A model generated the notes under the pieces. It made no database searches. It had not been told where the DNA came from and saw only the letters and a program-made list of their open reading frames with translations. Position numbers and translations under genes: made by a program. Positions 40,624-51,298 of a stretch of DNA of 64,000 nt are shown piece after piece. The stretch is from Phaeosaccion multiseriatum (Eukaryota; Ochrophyta, other classes): contig OZ218959.1 in NCBI GenBank assembly GCA_965112735.1, forward strand, positions 2,046,001 through 2,110,000, given 5' to 3'. The first letter of the stretch is position 1. Each line of letters opens with the position of its first letter.

Positions 40624-43600
40624 AAGAGAGAAAGAGCCAAGGCGTTAGGTAGCGCAAAGGAAAGAAGCAAAAGAAAGTCCTGCCTGTTCCTGTCCTCCCT
40701 CTTCCCCTTGTCCTCACCGCTGGCTGTACTGTCGTCCCTGGGTTGATGAAGACAAGGCCGCCCCCCAAAGCGAGTCTCCTCACACATTCCACCACCTCCC
40801 AAAAGAAGCAAGGGGCGCGATATCGCCGCCGGAGGGCACGCCCCGCAGACCACACCGCACTCTCCCGTCCTTTGACTCGAGCGCTATTCGTGACGTAACC
40901 TGCGCAAGAGGAGCGGTGGCGATGGCAGCAGATGGACACGATCAGAGAGTTCAGTCATCGCCACCGATACAGAGACCCCTGCGCAGGTTGGGAAGCTTCG
41001 TAAAGAGCGCGTCCGAGCGAGCTGTCGTACTCACCGAACATGACGGGAATGCCGATGGTGTAGAGGGCGATCATGAAGCCTGCGTATGCCATGTACGCGA
41101 TATGCTGTCACAGTTCCAGAAGTCGAAGGATGGAACAGGGGAGAGGTAGCAGGGGAAGCGGAGCGGGCAATGGATAAGGTAGGGGCCTCCCCTCTCCCCC
41201 CCACTCCCCGCTTCCTTTTCTCCTCCCTCACTCCCTCCCTCACTCCCTCACTCCCTCGCTCTCACCTGCGCAGTATCGCATTCGAGTGAGTAATCAGCTC
41301 GCAAATAGCGCCCCCCCTCGAGCTCCTCGCACGCAAACGTGCGAAAGAGTGTCGTAGACACAGGGGAGTACACCAAGAAGCCCAATACACACAGCACCAG
41401 CGAATGCCTCTGCGCCGCTACCACCGCACTCAAACGCTTGCGGGACCTCGCCACACTGAGCGTGCAGAGGAGAGCAGCACCGATCAAGAGGGGGCCTAGA
41501 GTGGCGGCGAGCATGCGGTCGTAGAAGGTGATGCGACCAAGACAGCCGCGGGAGAGGAGCAGGCCAAAATCGAAGTTGACGACTAAGTCCATGTCGAAGA
41601 GAAAGTTGTTGAGCACGCTTCCGGGGAAGGAGATGGCGGTCACTTGCGCGTACTGTATGTGCGGATGGTATGGTATGGTATGGTGTGGTGTGGTGTGGTG
41701 TGGAGTGGAGTAGTGGAGTAGACAACGGGTCGAGAAGGACGAATAGGATCGAATCGAATCGAATCGAATCGAAGAATCGAGGCAAGAGGTTCGGTACACA
41801 GCGAAGCAGGGTGGAAAGAAGGCGCGACGGCAGGTCAGAGAGGAAGAGGCGAGACCCGGGGTGGGGTGAAGTGAAGCGCACAAGCAGGAAAGAAGGCAGG
41901 ATGCTGGGCTTAGCCCCCGCTCTCAGCGAGGACAAGGAGACTGACTGACTGACTGACTGACTGACCTGTGTCAGAATCTGCCATGTGATCAATACCGTCC
42001 GAAACTTCCTCCAAGGCACAGACCACAGGACCGCACCAAACCTCGTCAGGAGGCCGGAGGGGATCCCTTCTCCTTGCCCCTCTCCTCCTTGCCCCTCTCC
42101 GACGAAGCCGATGAGCCACAGAGAGAGGAGGGCGGCGACACACACCACTGCGATGAGAAACACGCCAAGCCCGCCTTGCACTCTCCTCTCGTAACCGCTG
42201 GTGCATTCTTGGCACTCGTAGCCCGTCTCGGAGGCATAGCCTGACTCGCACACAGCACAGTAGGGCCCTTCAAACCCCTCTGTGCAATACTCTTGCGCCA
42301 GGCTGCTGCTCTGCCCAGTGGCGGTGGTGCTTGCTTGGCTCATCATCATGGCGGCTGTATCACCAACTGCTGCACCTCCTCCTCCCGTTACTACGACTAC
42401 TTGTTGGTCCGGCGGTGAGCACGCATCCTCGTTCCAGCACTCTTTGATGTCCACGCTAAACACACTGTCTCTCCAGTACCCATCCGCCACTCGAAGGTCC
42501 GTGAGCAACACTCCAACCCTGTTCTCATCCACCATTGTTTCCGAATCGATGACGTCACAAAACGCCTCAGAACTCTCCCCCCCTTCGACCCAACTAATGA
42601 ACTGCGACGTTCGGCAGCAGTCCACCCCAGCGAAGGCATTATCCACATCGATGCACAAACTCAAAGGGGGGCGAACGACACCTCGCACGGCAGAGCAGCA
42701 AGAGGCTGACGACCCCGTAAAATAGCAGAAGGGGCACGAGAAGGTGGGGGAGAAGGAGGTGCCGTTGAGCTGAAAGACTGCCCCGCCGGAGAGAGTAGCG
42801 CTGTTGTTGACGAAGCGAACGGCATTTGCGTTGAGTACGGCGGATGCCTGGTCGGTGATGTACAAAGCTCCGCCTCGACTTGCTGCGGCATTTCCCTCGA
42901 AAGTCACCCCATCGCTGCTACTACTACTGCTGCTGTTGTTGTTATGGTTCCTGTCGTCTAGGCGGCCTTCGTTGTCCAAATGCAAGGCGGCTCCATTGGT
43001 CGCTGTGTTGAACTGGAATCGACCATCCAAGTGGGGGGGGGGGTTGGTGCGGTTAGTGCGATGAGGGGGAAACGTAAGAGACAAGCATGGCAGGACAGGA
43101 CAGCGGGAGTATACCGTGAGGTAGGGTATGCGTTGACTTGCCTGCCTCTAAAGCAAAGCAAAAGATCCATTCACTACCGTACCTCCAGCCTGGGTTGATC
43201 TTGAACTGTCATGCTGCAACCGGGCCCTACTTTGACGGCCCCGCCGGATCTGCCTCCGGAGTTGAACGCCAGCTTGCTCTCCCCGGATAGGACGAGCGTG
43301 GAGTAGGCACAGAAGACAGCGCCCCCGTCATTGGCGGCGGAGTTGTTGGACACGTCGGCTCTGTCTGCGACAAGGAGAAAGGTTTCGTCATCGAGATGAG
43401 CTGCCCCTCCTCGGTTCGTCGCTGGGGGAGGGCAGAGAAGCAACAAGAGGCGAAGGGCGAAGGTTTCGGGGGCATGAAGAATGAAGCATGGGTGAAGTAT
43501 CTTTCACAAGCAGTGGCAGGCGAAGGAGGAGCAGAGTGGGGGTGTTCTCTTCTCCCTACTCAAATGGAGGGAGCATGTACTGTCCTGCGTCCCTGACGCG

Positions 43601-45281
43601 CTGACTGACACTCTCAACCTCTCACGAGCACACACACACACCCCCACCCACACCCCACGGCCACTCACCAATATTCCCCGTGATCTTTGCGTCGTCCCTG
43701 ATGTAGATGTTCCCAATCTCTCCACTGAAGGCGCCCCCTTCCCTCGCCACATTCCCCACCACCTCCACCGAGCCCCCGATGGTCAAGGTCCCTCCCGCCT
43801 CCAGCCTCGCTGCTCCTCCCCGCCTGCTCGCAGTGTTTTCGGCCACCCGCGCCGAGCCAGAGAGGTCGACAGTGGCCCCGCCGTGGATCTGGAAGGCGCC
43901 TCCATCCTCGGCGTGATTGCCCACCACCACCGCATTGTCCTGCACCACCACGCTCCCTCCAGAGCCCCCTCCGTTGAAAGCCCCTCCGGTGACTGTGGCG
44001 GCATTGTACGATACCTCTGCATTGTCCCGTACCATCAGACTGCAAAATGCGTCGTCTCTGAGGGCGAAGCACATGTAGACAGCGCCTCCCTCCCCGAAGA
44101 TGGGCTGGAACGCTTCATTCCGGGTGACTTTTGCATTGCCTTCCAGAACAACCACCGCGTTAAAAGCCGCCACCCCAGCCCCTCTCGGGGCTGCATTGTA
44201 GGCGATATTGGCGTTGTCTCCGACTGTTAAATAAGAGAGGCCTTGAAAGTTCTCCATCCACACGCCCCCGCCCGAGTACCCGGCGCTGTTGTTGAGCAGC
44301 TGGGCGTTGCCCTTGACCGTGAGGTTCCCCTGTGTGAACACACCGCCCCCTACTCCTCCTCCCCCGTTCACAGCGGCAGCGGTGCACTTCTGCACGACCG
44401 TGTCGCCGTCGAGGACGATGTGCTGGCTCGTTGAAACGGACGAGATGCAGCCACCCGACTTGACGTTGAAGAAGGGAGAGGAGGAGGGAGGAGAAAGGTG
44501 TGTAGGGGGGGGCAGGAGAGAGGCATGCGGGAAGGGAGAGACTGCGTTAGGAAGTAGTCGAGGCCAAGAGGTCCAGCCGTGCTGTGTGGGTACGCTGCGT
44601 GTGCTCTTTCCATGTCGGGTTGGGAGAGGAGGAGCATGTAACCCGGGCGGGGCATGATACAGGCATGGTAATACAGCGCTGCTTGCTTCCCCCAAAGCGC
44701 TTTCTGGACCTTTCATACCCTGACTATAAGTGGGGGAGGCGACTTACCGCTTCAGCCCATCCATTCTGCAGCGTCACTCCTGTCACCGTGAGAGATGTGT
44801 CCGGAAATTGCATCGTGATGATTCTGCTGGTGCCCTCTGCGTCAAGGATGGAGGGGCCCTGACCGTCACCACGCAGGGACAGCCTCACTCCTTCTGCGGG
44901 CTGAAGCGGGTTGGTCAGGGTCACATGGCCGCTGACTGTCACTACGAACTCAGTGTCTGCAGGAGGGTGCCCCGACACCGGGGGAGGTGGTTAGAATTGG
45001 CGGCCAATTGAGAGGTGAAGAGGGAGTTGAAGGGGGAGAGAATGCAGAGATAACACGAGAGGCATTTAAACATTGAGGAGTGCCTGAGTAAAGGGTTGCT
45101 CACCAGGATATAACGAGAAGCAGTCGTTTAGTTCCTGTGCCCCTTCCGCTGAGCTCAGGGAAAAGTCAAGCACGCCGTTCGAGGGGGTTGCGGTACATGA
45201 CTGCCCATGAACCAATGAATAGGACAGCTGCTGAAGCAGCAGCAGCGGAAGCAGCAGTTGATGCGGGGGGAGCCTCTTCAT
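39057..45281 (-). CDS. Surface protein: POMP-like beta-helix, Cys-rich module, multi-span membrane domain
   Basis: Twelve exons in transcript order: 45281-45104, 44956-44748, 44458-43669, 43421-43183, 43012-41966, 41652-41266, 41104-41035, 40899-40718, 40380-40297, 40121-40095, 39914-39735, 39320-39057; all phases match, about 1218 residues. A signal peptide (LLLPLLLLQQLSYSLVHG) is followed by a repeat region with the GGA and FxxN-like rhythm of polymorphic outer membrane proteins and right-handed beta-helices (NNSAGYSGGGVWMEN, NTASRRGGAARLEAGG, NNSAANDGGAVFCAYS). A Cys-rich EGF-like module (CTEGFEGPYCAVCESGYA) leads into the membrane region, about eight spans (GVFLIAVVCVAALLSLWLIG, LAATLGPLLIGAALLCTL, AYMAYAGFMIALYTIGIPVM, FATLVVALNILLVLDALIQ), ending in a basic cytosolic tail. 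I know this architecture from other algal and oomycete genomes, unnamed. Receptor, adhesin or channel roles are possible; none is shown. Confidence 0.85.
40095..40121 (-). other. 27-base microexon of the surface-protein gene
   Basis: The exon encodes only VLGSTVIFM, flanked by a CAG acceptor and a GTACGC donor in the transcript. It completes a membrane span with the next exon (VMYLSLLV) and both phases are zero, so it can be skipped without a frameshift. Confidence 0.75.
40427..40634. repeat. G run and (GA)n in surface-protein intron 8
   Basis: Plus-strand G run (40429-40448) and long GA array; in the transcript this is CT-rich and sits between the 40899-40718 exon and the 40380-40297 exon. 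Confidence 0.85.
42358..42372 (+). repeat. Copy of the dispersed word TATCACCAACTGCTG
   Basis: Exact copy, antisense to the surface-protein gene, which reads it as AVGDT in the linker before its Cys-rich module. Confidence 0.7.
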
Positions 45282-46185
45282 AAGGGAGGGAGAAGGAGGA
45301 GAAAAAAAAGGGAGGAGCGGAACCGCCGTGGCGAAATTCCTGTGTACTACCAACGGTTCTGCTGTGAGCCGGCCCGCACAAACTGAAACTGCCCCCTTTT
45401 TCTTCTCCCCCCCCCTCGGACAACATCTCTGTTAGACGAGCAACAGAGCTTACCCATCTAATATGATACCAAGCTCGGTAGGGGAGCTGGAAGCAGGCGC
45501 CTGTCAATGCAGAGTGGGACTGCGAGAGTCTTGGGGCACGCATGGGCGGGTGCGTGCGTGCGTGCGTGCGTGCGTACCGTGAGGCATGCAATCGTCCGTT
45601 CAAAACCTCTGCTGCCCCTGCCAGCAGGAACAGCTACAGGGGAAGCGCCCCGGGGAAGAGCTGGGGTGTGAGGCAAAACCCCAATCATACCCACTGCAGG
45701 GGGAGCAACCGGCAAAGGAAAGTAAAACGACCATGCTACGACAGAGGGCGTTAAGAGCAAAGTGACGCTAAAATAGCTCCACTCCTCGCTCTGTCTCCCC
45801 GTGCTCTGCTAATGCCCGCAACGTGGATATTCCCCTTGTGGCTTCGCTCGCCTCGCCCGCTGAGCATGGCTGCCTCCGCCTGGGCTATCGACGCATACTT
45901 CCAAGAGTCCGAATGTGCCGCAGCGGGGTATGACGTGGCGTTCGATGTCACGAATTAAGTATCCAATCGAAATAGCATTTGTAGCAGTAGTAGCAATGAG
46001 TGATGCACCTTCTCCCACGTCCAAGTGAAGCGCACGATCTCGGGTGATGTACTGTACCCATTTTGGCAGCTGGGCAAGAATTGGGGGTCTCCGATGCCCA
46101 TATGCTGCGCGGTGTTAGACTCTTCGACCTGAAAGGGCGATGTGATGGAGCGAGGGAGAGAAGAGAAAAGAAAGAGGGCGGTGCG
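45282..46185. other. Divergent spacer, surface protein and sHSP1
   Basis: The two genes start away from each other. The spacer has a GTGC array (45547-45576) and no convincing coding frame. An ATG at 46063 is in frame with sHSP1, but the extension is not similar to anything; I prefer the ATG at 46186. I could not identify a clean heat-shock element. Confidence 0.5.
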
Positions 46186-47039
46186 ATGCCGCCGTCGTCC
46201 GTGGAGCAGCTAATCAAACTGCTGTCGAGCCCTTCGCTCGAGGAGCAGCAGCAGCAACCCAAGCTCGAAACGCAACCGCAACAGCAGCAGCTATGGCGTG
46301 GACCTGCGCCGAACGAATCCTACATGCTCACCAACTGCTCGGAGGGTACAGAGGCGATACACATCAGCATGGAGCTGCCGAACGTGAAGCAGAAGGACAT
46401 CCAGTGAGTACTTTGGGAGAGGGGATAGAGAGGGTCCCCTTGAGCCCTTTTTCACTCCCCCCCCTTGCCGCACTTCCACTGAGCTTAGCTTGCTGACGCT
46501 GACGGGCGTGGCGTCGTCTCCGCTCTTCCGATACTCACACCACCGAGCTGCCCCGACCTCTTCGCTTGCTTACTTGCGGCCTTGCTCGCTCGACCTTCAC
46601 CCCACAGCGTCACGTTCGACGAGCGGACCCGAGAGCTATGCGTCACCGCGACGAGCAGACCTGAGCCACCACGTGAGGGGGAAGTTTTCCTCAAATGCGA
46701 GAGGCGATACGGAAAAATGAGCAAGACCTTCGTTCTGCCCGATTTCGTCACGTCGGACGGGGCGACGGCTGAGTTCAAGGAGTGAGTTGTGCCAGGCCAG
46801 CTTATATAGAGACTAGGAGCCAAGAACATGTTCCACGCAAGCACTAATCCAGCCCTCCCCCCCCCCCCGTCGCCTGCCTCATGGGATGCTCGGCCTTGGC
46901 CCTGGTGCTGCTGCATCGTGTCAACCCTCGCTTCTTGACGCTCAGGGACTCCGTGCTGCGCATCTCTTTCCGCAAGAAGAAGAGGACAAGGACACCCCAC
47001 GTCAATTGCCCCGCGGGAAAGAGGGAAGGGGCATCATGA
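46186..47039 (+). CDS. Small heat-shock protein (Hsp20/alpha-crystallin), copy 1
   Basis: Three exons, 46186-46403, 46608-46781 and 46946-47039, join in phase into about 161 residues. Small heat-shock proteins are ATP-independent holdases that keep unfolding clients soluble. After a Gln-rich N-terminus the alpha-crystallin domain starts with HISMELPNVKQKDI and continues HVTFDERTRELCVTA, GEVFLKCERRYGKMSKTFVL, PDFVTSDGATAEFKEDSVLR. The segment corresponds to strands beta-2 to beta-9 of Hsp20 proteins. The C-terminus (RKKKRTRTPHVNC) is basic and lacks a clear I-x-I anchor, so oligomer behaviour may differ from classical members. The copy at 49616 has the same intron positions and phases. Confidence 0.88.
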
Positions 47040-47692
47040 AGCGATGGCCCTGCACGCAGAGGCTGTTCGAGTGGCTCGGCCTCATCACAGTACACTTGTG
47101 TAAGGGGAGGGAGAAGGGGGCCTCTTCCGGAGGCCCTGGGAACACAAAGGCTTTTAAAGGCCTCAGCTTGCCAGAGACCTCCGCGACAAACCGCATTCCA
47201 CGCGAGAAACTTTCTTCCCAATGGGGAGTAAGGCTAAACCATCGACTTGCCCGGGCCGCGTCGTAATAAGCCCCGAGACAAAAGCGAGGGAGGGGACTCT
47301 CGGTGCCGTCTCGCCAAGCTGCCTGAAGTGGTAGGGGGAGAGGGCGCGAAAGAGGGGTGGAGGAGAAGCATCCAAACTCACTGCAGGTTCACGAAGGGTG
47401 AGGCGGAGTCCGAGCGGGTCAAGGAGAGCCAACGGAGCGATATCGACAGCCATTCTCGTTGAGTGAAGCAAGTGACAGACATTACTGAGTGAGCGTGAGC
47501 CTGCTCCTTCATCACGAACATATAAACTTCTAAATATCATCCTGCTCTCCTTTTCTTACACGCCTAGTGCGCACGCATGTGATGGTGGCGTTTCTTAGTC
47601 CAGGAGCTTCTCGAGGCCCCCAAGCAGTACAGCCTTCCTTCCCTCCATCTCCACCCCCGCAAATATCAAGATGCCGCTGTTCAGCCTCGCCT
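47040..47692. other. Spacer 3' of sHSP1
   Basis: No gene or repeat array is visible here. It carries the 3' end of sHSP1 and the 3' end of the uncertain minus-strand gene that follows. Confidence 0.45.
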
Positions 47693-48850
47693 TTACGCAA
47701 CCTTAGAAACCCTCTCGCATCTCAGGCTCGACGGCAACACCTGTGCACTCCGCCCCTCGTGCCCACGTCCCTCGTCCTTCCAAAGCAAAGGCACCTCCCC
47801 GTCGTACTCACGGCGTGGCAGCAGAAGCCCCGCACCCCGTCGAACAGGGGCCGGTCGTCGTCCCTACCCCCCCCCTGTCTCTCAGCTTCCATGAGGGGGT
47901 AGGACTGCTCTCTGCCCCGGCACCCGACTCCTTCAGCAGCAGCTGTAGTAGCCACAGCAGTTGGTGATACGTGAACCACAGAGACGTGAGGTAGAGGGAG
48001 GAGGGAGAGGGGGGAGAGCTCGGGAGAGTGAATAGACGCTGTCCAACTTGGGAAGAGGAAGAAGAAGAGGAGGTCTGACAACAACGAGAATCTCCCGGAT
48101 GTACGATTGGTGGCCACACTACCACATGGAGTGCCATCCCACATAATCGGATCGATCAATACTCCTATGGCACCCCCTGTCGTTGCTCCACTCACCTCCT
48201 GTGCAGACTGTGCTGCCATGGTTGTCACCTCTGCGTCCCTCGCTGCAACGAAAGCCGCCAGCCGCCTCTTCCTCAGCCGCACCCGATCTCGGCGGTGCTC
48301 GAGGCGGCGTAGTGGGAGGTGGCGTGGGGGGGGGCGTCGCCATGGCCTTCGCCCCCGCCGCTTCGACGAGGCTGTCATCCACTCGGGTCAGCAGGAGCTC
48401 ACGCCTACAATCGCTGCGGCTGATGCTGCTGTTGCAGAGGTTACTGTTGCTGCTGACGCTCAGGCTTTTCAAGAGGCCCAGCGAGCGCACCACTATTCCC
48501 TCAACGTTACCTGCGGAATCACTTGGGCAGCTGGCCTCATCCCCACACGGAGCGTCTTCGTCTTCTTCATTGCTTGGCGGTTACTGCGCTGCTCCTCCCC
48601 TCGCCCTCCCTGTCCACGGGCAGCGGCGACAGGGCGAGAGACGGTGCGCGGCTTCCTCGTTCCTCGCTCCTTGCGTTTTCTTTCCATGGACGCCTCCTCA
48701 TCCTTGCGGCCATCGCGGGGGGAGGTTTCTCTAAGCGCTGCTGTATCTCTCCTCAGCCTCCTTCCTGCGGATGCGCGCATGCCTCTTGCAAATCCCGCCC
48801 AGACCTCCCCTCGTCTGCTTGTCACACTCTCCCACGCGGCAGCGCTTCAT
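47693..48850 (-). pseudogene. Uncertain minus-strand gene with a Cys-His zinc-binding motif
   Basis: Several pieces look coding but do not make one clean frame. The 5' ORF 48850-48731 encodes 39 residues with CRVGEC...CKRH, a C-x4-C-x11-C-x2-H pattern like the small Cys-His repeats common in oomycete and algal proteins, and then meets TAG with no donor before it. Downstream, in transcript order: an acidic block ending at a GTAACG donor (48511), a short Ala-rich block, 48297-48196 (RVRLRKRRLAAFVAARDA..., donor GTGAGT), 47914-47822 (YPLMEAERQ...RPLFDGVRGFCCHA, donor GTGAGT) and 47740-47693 (ends TAA). The last three join in phase zero. It may be a real gene with a first exon I mis-set, a decayed copy, or an assembly error. 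No function assigned. Confidence 0.35.
47955..47969 (-). repeat. Copy of the dispersed word TATCACCAACTGCTG
   Basis: Exact copy on the minus strand, about 40 bases upstream (transcript sense) of the exon-like block 47914-47822. Confidence 0.7.
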
Positions 48851-49615
48851 CCGGTCCCCATGGTCAATTCACACATCTCCGCCCACTCCCTTTCTCGATA
48901 TCTTTGCCTATCGCACCCTTCCACAGCGCATCGTTAATGAGGGCACATGATCGGCAGGTCTTAGTCAAAGACCCTTCGCTCGTCGATCTAGGCCTCCAGT
49001 GTTGCCTGACGTCTGACTTTGTCGCTGTTGCTCGCTCCTTCGGGACTAGCCTTCTCGGGCGCTATAGCTGAGGAAGAGAAGTGCGCAGCCACAATGACGG
49101 AAGGGATTCCACAGCCAGCATGAGCACGGGAGATGACAGAGCTAAACCCTCAATTGATGGGCAATTTCGGGATATAGCGAGTAAATCCTCGTTGCTTTAA
49201 GAGCGAGCGTCTGGTGGAGGGCAAGCCAACGCCCCGCCCGGTGCCCCAAACGAGTAGTGAGAGGATAGCGGCAGCAGCAGACCAGCTCCACAAGCCGCAT
49301 ACGATGGCTCTAATCATCAAGAAAGGGAGGGTCTTCCCCAGCAGTAACAGGCCGGCTGAGCGCATGGCGAGGCGTAAATGGCTCAGTGGAGTGAAGGTCA
49401 CGCAAGAGCTCTGGCTGGGAGGTTGCTGACCTGTGAGACCGTACTCCCAACAGGCCTTTGGAGCCAGTGCTCCTTTGATGGGATCGGCCCTTTCCTTTGC
49501 GGTTGAGAAAAAAGAAAAGAAAAGAAGGACGGGACCACGGGGGGGGGGGGGGAGACATGAGAGAGAGCGACAGAGACAGAGATACAGATAGCTAGAGAAG
49601 AGGAGAGATTTATAG
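48851..49615. other. Spacer upstream of sHSP2
   Basis: A minus-strand open frame at 49401-49150 has two hydrophobic segments, but no start context, splice partner or family resemblance, so I do not call it. A G run at 49540-49552 and an AAAAGA-rich patch (49505-49525) lie upstream of sHSP2. Confidence 0.45.
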
Positions 49616-50522
49616 ATGGACTTGGGGCTATCGATGATCAGCGATATCGCAAGCTCCGCAACCCCTCTCGAGGAGAAAGATCACTCCCCTTCTTCGGCGG
49701 GGCCGCTAGTACGGATGCGATCGAGCTCCCCGCAGGGAAGGATGCCGTCTCTGCTCGCAAAGCGATCGCACCCCTACCAGGAGCAGTCGCGGCCGCCGTC
49801 GCATCCGCAGCAGCACCATCATCATCACCATCACCATCACCATCACCACCACCATCACCAACAACAGGGACAGCAACGGCAAGACAACCAGGCGCGGGGG
49901 TGTGAACCGTCTGCGCCTCAGCCATACATGCTCACGAACTGCTCGGAGAGTGCCGAGGCGATATATATCAGCGTGGAGATGCCGCGAGACAGGACGGAGG
50001 ATATCAAGTGAGTATATCCTTCGCTTTGGCTGATTGATGAAGCGGAACTGCGTGACCCTTTGCGCATCCGTCTGATCCTTGCGCCTTTGGTTGCTTTTGC
50101 CTGGCTGATCGTCCTTTGCTTGCGTTGGTCGTCGCACAGGGTCAACTTCAACGCGCAAACCCGAGAGTTGAGTATCACTGCTGAAGCGCGTCCCGATGCG
50201 GCGCTGCGAGAGGGGGAGGTGTTCTGCCTGCGAGAGAGGCGCTCCGGGCGAATGAGCAGATCCTTTGTTCTGCCCGGCTACATCACCCCTGACGGGGCGA
50301 CGGCCGAGTTGAGCGAGTAAGTCAAGTCGTATAACGTCGCATTCCTAGCTGCTAGCGACCACCCACGTGTCCTACGCCCTCACCCCTCCCCTCCCCCCGC
50401 ACTGCTTGCGCCTGTACCATGGGATGCTCGACTCTCGCTCCTTGACGCTCAGGGACTCCGTGCTACGCATCTGCTTCCTCAAGAAGAAGAATGGGGAGGG
50501 GGGCCTGCCCGTCCGCGCGTGA
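49616..50522 (+). CDS. Small heat-shock protein (Hsp20/alpha-crystallin), copy 2
   Basis: Three exons, 49616-50007, 50140-50316 and 50453-50522, join in phase into about 212 residues. The alpha-crystallin domain matches copy 1 closely: YMLTNCSESAEAIYISVEMP against YMLTNCSEGTEAIHISMELP, then NAQTRELSITAEARP, GEVFCLRERRSGRMSRSFVL, PGYITPDGATAELSEDSVLR. The N-terminus is longer and contains an uninterrupted run of about 15 His (CAC/CAT codons, 49813-49860), which could bind metal. The C-terminus is short. Holdase chaperone by family. AATAAA at 50708 may be the polyadenylation signal. The N-terminal arm, which governs client choice and oligomer size in this family, is the part that differs most from copy 1. 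Confidence 0.87.
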
Positions 50523-51298
50523 AGCAAGGCGAATGGGGACATGCTCGGCTCGATTGCGGCGGCTGCGCTGAGCGAGGCGCGCTGCCGCCCCACAACGGAG
50601 TAAGACAAGCGACAAGGACGGTTGTCGAGCCGCTGGGGGCTGTGCCGGAGCGAAGCAAGGGCACGGGGGTGACATGTAGCCAGCGGCCTCTACGCAACGT
50701 GTATGAGAATAAAAGAAATAGAGGCTTATCGGCTCCATACATCGGCTCATCTTCAACACTGGCAGACAGAGTATTGCGCAGCGTGCTTGCATCCCGCAAC
50801 TGCACGCACACACGCACGCACGCACGCACGCACGCACGTACGCACGCACGCACGCACGCACGCACGTACGCACGCACGCACGCACGCACGTACGCACGCA
50901 CGCACGCACGCACGCACAAACCCTCTCCGTGGACCCCCTGGTGGCAGGAGTGAGACCGCACACATTCCTCACACACGCACCTGTCATCAGGGGCCGGCGC
51001 GAAGCGCAGATCTTCTTTGCTAGGCACAGGAGCCCTCACAATCGACGAGGAGACGGACAACCGTGTGCTTACGGAATACGATTTACTTCATTCCATTATG
51101 GAAGATCGTAGCTAAATTAAAAAAAAACAAAGACTGCCGTAGCTCCAGTAACTGACTCCCTTGTTGAGGGGTGGACTTTGCGCCCGCCCTGTAGGGATCC
51201 ACGGTGGCGCGTCTTGCGTGCCCCTCTATAGTCAACAAGGGACCCCCCCACCAGCGCAATTTCTCCGCTGCCGTCTAACTCGTCCAAGTACTCGCAGC
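50523..51298. other. Spacer between convergent sHSP2 and IDI genes
   Basis: Contains an AATAAA at 50708, an ACGC array, and an A-rich patch at 51113-51130. No gene seen. Confidence 0.5.
50807..50919. repeat. (ACGC)n array
   Basis: About 28 ACGC units with regularly spaced ACGT variants, alternating purine-pyrimidine throughout and therefore prone to Z-DNA. Confidence 0.9.

Noticed and set aside
46320-46345. CTCACCAACTGCTC in sHSP1 as another copy of the dispersed word
   Set aside because: It encodes the conserved MLTNCSE of the small heat-shock family in both copies, so protein conservation explains it.
49150-49401. Short minus-strand hydrophobic frame that might be a membrane protein
   Set aside because: No family resemblance, no flanking exons that join in phase, and no start context; left unannotated.
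50479-51060. Minus-strand frame next to sHSP2 with Val/Arg/Ala/Cys repeats
   Set aside because: It is mostly translated ACGC array plus the antisense of sHSP2 exon 3.
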